This document shows, piece by piece, positions 61,160 through 64,000 of a stretch of 64,000 nucleotides of DNA. The DNA is from Toxoplasma gondii ME49 (Eukaryota > Apicomplexa > Conoidasida > Eucoccidiorida > Sarcocystidae). The stretch spans positions 4,127,529 to 4,191,528 of the forward strand of contig NC_031480.1 in assembly GCF_000006565.2 (NCBI RefSeq), written 5' to 3'. The notes under the pieces are model-generated. The model was not told the origin of the DNA. It searched no databases and saw only the letters and a list, made by a program, of their open reading frames with translations. The position numbers and the translations under genes were made by a program. Position 1 is the stretch's first letter, and each line of letters opens with the position of its first letter.

Positions 61160-62022
61160 GTATATATATATGTATATATGTATATATATATATGTATGTA
61201 TACTGTGTATATGTATATGTGTGTAGGTTTTAAATGTGAATGTGAGACACTCTGTTTGTGGAGAGCGCTGCAGCAGCCAGCATGCCTTTCTCTGCTGCAG
61301 ACACCCGAGATGCATGCATTTCTCTCGACGAGCTGCTCTTCATTTTTCCTCCGTATATATGGAAGAGACATCTTTGTGGCACAATTGTTTGTGCGCTTTT
61401 TTTGGGAGCCTGTCGATGCGTGCATGCACAGTGAAAATGACAAGTTTCACTTGTCCTGTGTTTACAGTCTAGTGCAGTTGGGCGACGCCTGGGGGCTCGT
61501 GGCGGACGCACCCGCAGTGAGTGCTTTGTTTTTAGTCCACGAGCTTCGCTACCACCGCCTGATGCCGAAGTACAGAAATCCTTTGGCTGAGAGCAGCGAA
61601 GAAGCCAAGACGAGCAGACCCGTTCAGAAAGCTGCTGCGACGTTCAAGAGCGTCCAGGACCTCGAACCGACCTCGAAAGGCCTCAACCTCCGTGTCAAAG
61701 TCGTCTCCCCCAAAGTCGTCGATGTGCGTCAACAGAAAGAGAAAGGAATTGCGGAAGCAGTGTTGCTGGAGAAAAGGAAACAAGATGTCACGCGGTGTGT
61801 TGGGCGGGAGACACAGCGAGCTGGGAGGCACAGGCCGAAGAGAGACGCTTCATCCGGGCACAAACGGCGGATGGTGTCACTCGAGTAGCTGCGGTGCCCG
61901 GTTTACTAGGTTTCGTTGATTAAGCAAGCAATTCGGCTGCCAATCAAAAGGCTTCCTGGAGATATCTACAGATATGCATATATATATATATATATACATG
62001 TGTATGGAAATGTAGATGTATA

Positions 62023-62054
<32 letters not shown>

Positions 62055-63425
62055 AGAAACTATGCACATCGATACACATGTGGATATATGGGGGGAATGC
62101 ATGTGATGCAAGCAAATTGAGTCTAAAAACCTTCCGTTTATCGGGGCTTTCTCACTTGTATGTTTCCCAAATTTCTCACGGCATGATCTCGCTCTGCAGC
62201 GCGACCGGACATTCCCCAGTGGCAGGACAAGCCGGGAGGGGCACATGGTGGTTGGCGACGAAAGCGCTGTCATTACACTCAAGTAAGTGTTTGGAACGCG
62301 TATCTTTCTGCCAGACACATTCAAAGCTAAACGCTTTATTTGTGTCTGCGTGCGAACTGGATTCTCTCTTCATCGTTCTGTCTCAAGGTGTATCGATCTC
62401 TTTTTCTTCCCCGCCGGTGGACATGTTCTGGCTGTAGTTCATGTTTGAACGGATACACTGGCAGTCAGTTTATGTAATAGGGAACACGAAGCGGTACTTG
62501 GTCAGAGGCACTAGCGAGGGGAGGGCGTTTGTTGCAAGCAAAGTTTGTTTTGCCTCTTTCAAGGAAGGAACATTTTTTTTTGAGGTATTTCCTTCCATGC
62601 GCTTTACCTTCACACAGGCTGGTGGACCAGCAGATGGAACTGCCTGACGTCGAAGGCACACCGTTGCTGATCCGCAACGGGCTGATCAGCATGGAGGAGG
62701 GACATATGAAGCTCGTCGTCGATCGCTGGGGAAAAATCATGTAGGCGACGAACAGTTTCTCCCCTTGAGGGTGACGCCTCTCGTTTAATAAGGAATCGCT
62801 TCTGGCCGAGCTATCTAAATATTTTGCATGCACATCTGTGATCACTTGCGTTTATCTTCACATAGTAGACAATATAGATGTGTGTATATGTATAGTGGTG
62901 TATAGTGTTGCATATACTTAAATATGCATAGATGCATGTGTCGCCACTTGCGTCTTTTTGACAGTATATCCAAATCGGTATATGTGTGTCTCTCTCTGTC
63001 CACGTTTATCATCACAGATACACCTGTCTGTTGGATTGCATCCTTTTTTGTCTCTGAGTTCTACACCTGTAGTTGACTCTCCGTAGGTGTACGCGTTGTG
63101 TGGTACAGACATTGACGGTTTCGCTCGACAGGGTGCAGTGGAACGCAGGTGTGTTTTGGCTTTTCGGGATCCCCGAAGTTCTCTCGTTCCAATGCGTGGT
63201 GGCTGGATATGCGTCTTCAGCTCTGACATCCCCGAGGCGGAGAAGGAGAGCTTCAATTTCACTGTGAACAGCGCGCGCGACATGTCTGCAACCGAGTACG
63301 AGCTCGTCGTCCTTAAGGAAGACGGCGAAGAAGGCGAGAGTGGCGCTGCGCCGGGCGGCGGCCGTGGGCGAGGCGGCCGGGGGCGGGGCCGAGGCCGCAG
63401 AGGCCTGGGAAGAGGAAGGCGGTGA
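59108..63425 (+). CDS. Nudix-like domain fused to SSB-like OB fold with Arg/Gly tail
   Basis: Exons 59108-59195, 59279-59346, 59384-59481, 59846-60012, 60477-61038, 61468-61794, 62220-62282, 62618-62740 and 63221-63425 join in phase to at least 566 residues; the 5' end is missing. Residues about 85-345 resemble plant ADP-sugar diphosphatase AtNUDX14: [44 protein letters not shown] and [17 protein letters not shown]. In the Nudix box the REuxEE element reads EEVERQ, so two metal-binding Glu are replaced by Arg and Gln and hydrolysis is doubtful. Residues about 390-505 form an OB fold of the SOSS-B/hSSB and plant OB-fold type: [51 protein letters not shown] and ATEYELVVL. The tail is GRGRGG-rich, as in RNA/DNA-binding proteins. 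Exon 61468-61794 carries the end of the Nudix-like domain and the start of the OB fold without a stop. The short exon at 62220 has an alternative acceptor at 62200. Confidence 0.85.
61089..61202. repeat. Longest (TA)n array of the window, in a Nudix-OB intron
   Basis: About 114 bp of TA steps with TG interruptions, in the intron between the exons ending at 61038 and starting at 61468. Two smaller tracts (61976-61996 and 62017-62052) lie in the next intron. Confidence 0.9.
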
Positions 63426-64000
63426 ACGGGAGGAGGCGTGTAGGAGGCGCGATGGGAGAAGAACAGGAGACACCAGCGCGAGGCGAAGGAGACGGACGTT
63501 GCGGCAAAATAAGAGCAAGAGACAGAAGGCCGTGCGAAAAGAGGAAGTCTGTCTGTGCTGGGGAAGAAGGGAGCTGTGGATAGAATATGCGGAGTTTTGA
63601 TTAAGGTCCATGGAACGGAAACGGAAGCCCAGTATCGTCGGTCTTCGTGCTGTTTGTCCTCTCTTTGCGTTGACCGTTGCGTAGACGCACCGCCGCATGT
63701 GTGGATGAGTCAAAGAGGATAGAGGTATGGAAAGAAGAATGAAACGGGAGGGTGGGGGGAGGGGTGGGGGAGGAGGTGAAAGGCGAGAGCAGTGCATGCT
63801 ACAAGGAAATGCTAGTTTTTGGTGTGAGGAACGGCTATCTGGAAACGGGGGTCTGGAGTGGAGATGCACGAGCACAGAGAGGTGGACGGGAAGGCGAGTG
63901 TCTGCGATTCGCGAAGAGAGGGACGCACGTGAAACACAAACGACCGATGCTCAAAGCGAACCGACAGCAAACGAAAGTTGGGATGTCCTACATGTGTGGA
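63426..64000. other. 3' flank of the Nudix-OB gene
   Basis: Purine-rich DNA with a G-run cluster near 63750-63777 (gggagggtggggggaggggtggggg) that could form a G-quadruplex on the plus strand. No gene is supported up to the window end. Confidence 0.45.

Overview
The window is nuclear DNA of a coccidian apicomplexan, most likely Toxoplasma gondii or a close relative (Hammondia, Neospora). The evidence is: genes split by many introns with GT/AG borders; an oocyst-wall cysteine-repeat protein; a parasite-type subtilisin; a protein with a bipartite signal-plus-transit leader of the apicoplast kind; frequent TGCATGC words; and long (TA)n tracts that lie in introns and spacers. No rRNA, tRNA, CRISPR array or intact transposon was recognised. 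Exon structures were built by hand from splice borders. Almost every internal junction quoted keeps reading phase on both sides, which is the main internal check. The species is inferred, not proven.

Layout. 1-1.0 kb: 3' end of a gene cut by the window edge (+). 1.8-4.4 kb: five-exon oocyst wall protein (-). 6.5-12.5 kb: Lys/Glu-rich protein ending in eight YYDENGNW-type repeats (-), 5' end not found. 17.1-29.5 kb: 18-exon polytopic membrane protein with a cadherin-like ectodomain (-). 32.3-34.7 kb: subtilisin-like serine protease (+). 36.6-40.7 kb: J-like, membrane-anchored protein of the plastid CPP1/CDF1 type with an apicoplast-type leader (-). 42.2-44.8 kb: SRR1-domain protein (+). 46.5-47.9 kb: unknown helical protein (-). 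48.5-48.75 kb: small bS21-like, probably mitoribosomal protein (-). 50.7-54.5 kb: Ser-rich protein (+). 59.1-63.4 kb: Nudix-like domain fused to an SSB-like OB fold with an Arg/Gly tail (+).

The genes do not form one pathway. Two concern the cell exterior or the oocyst (wall protein, subtilisin), one the apicoplast (CPP1-like), one probably the mitochondrion (bS21-like), one a membrane system (cadherin-like plus TM bundle), and one nucleic acids or nucleotides (Nudix-OB). The most novel items are the Nudix-OB fusion with an eroded Nudix box, the cadherin-like/channel-like protein, and the CPP1-like protein in a lineage that makes no chlorophyll.
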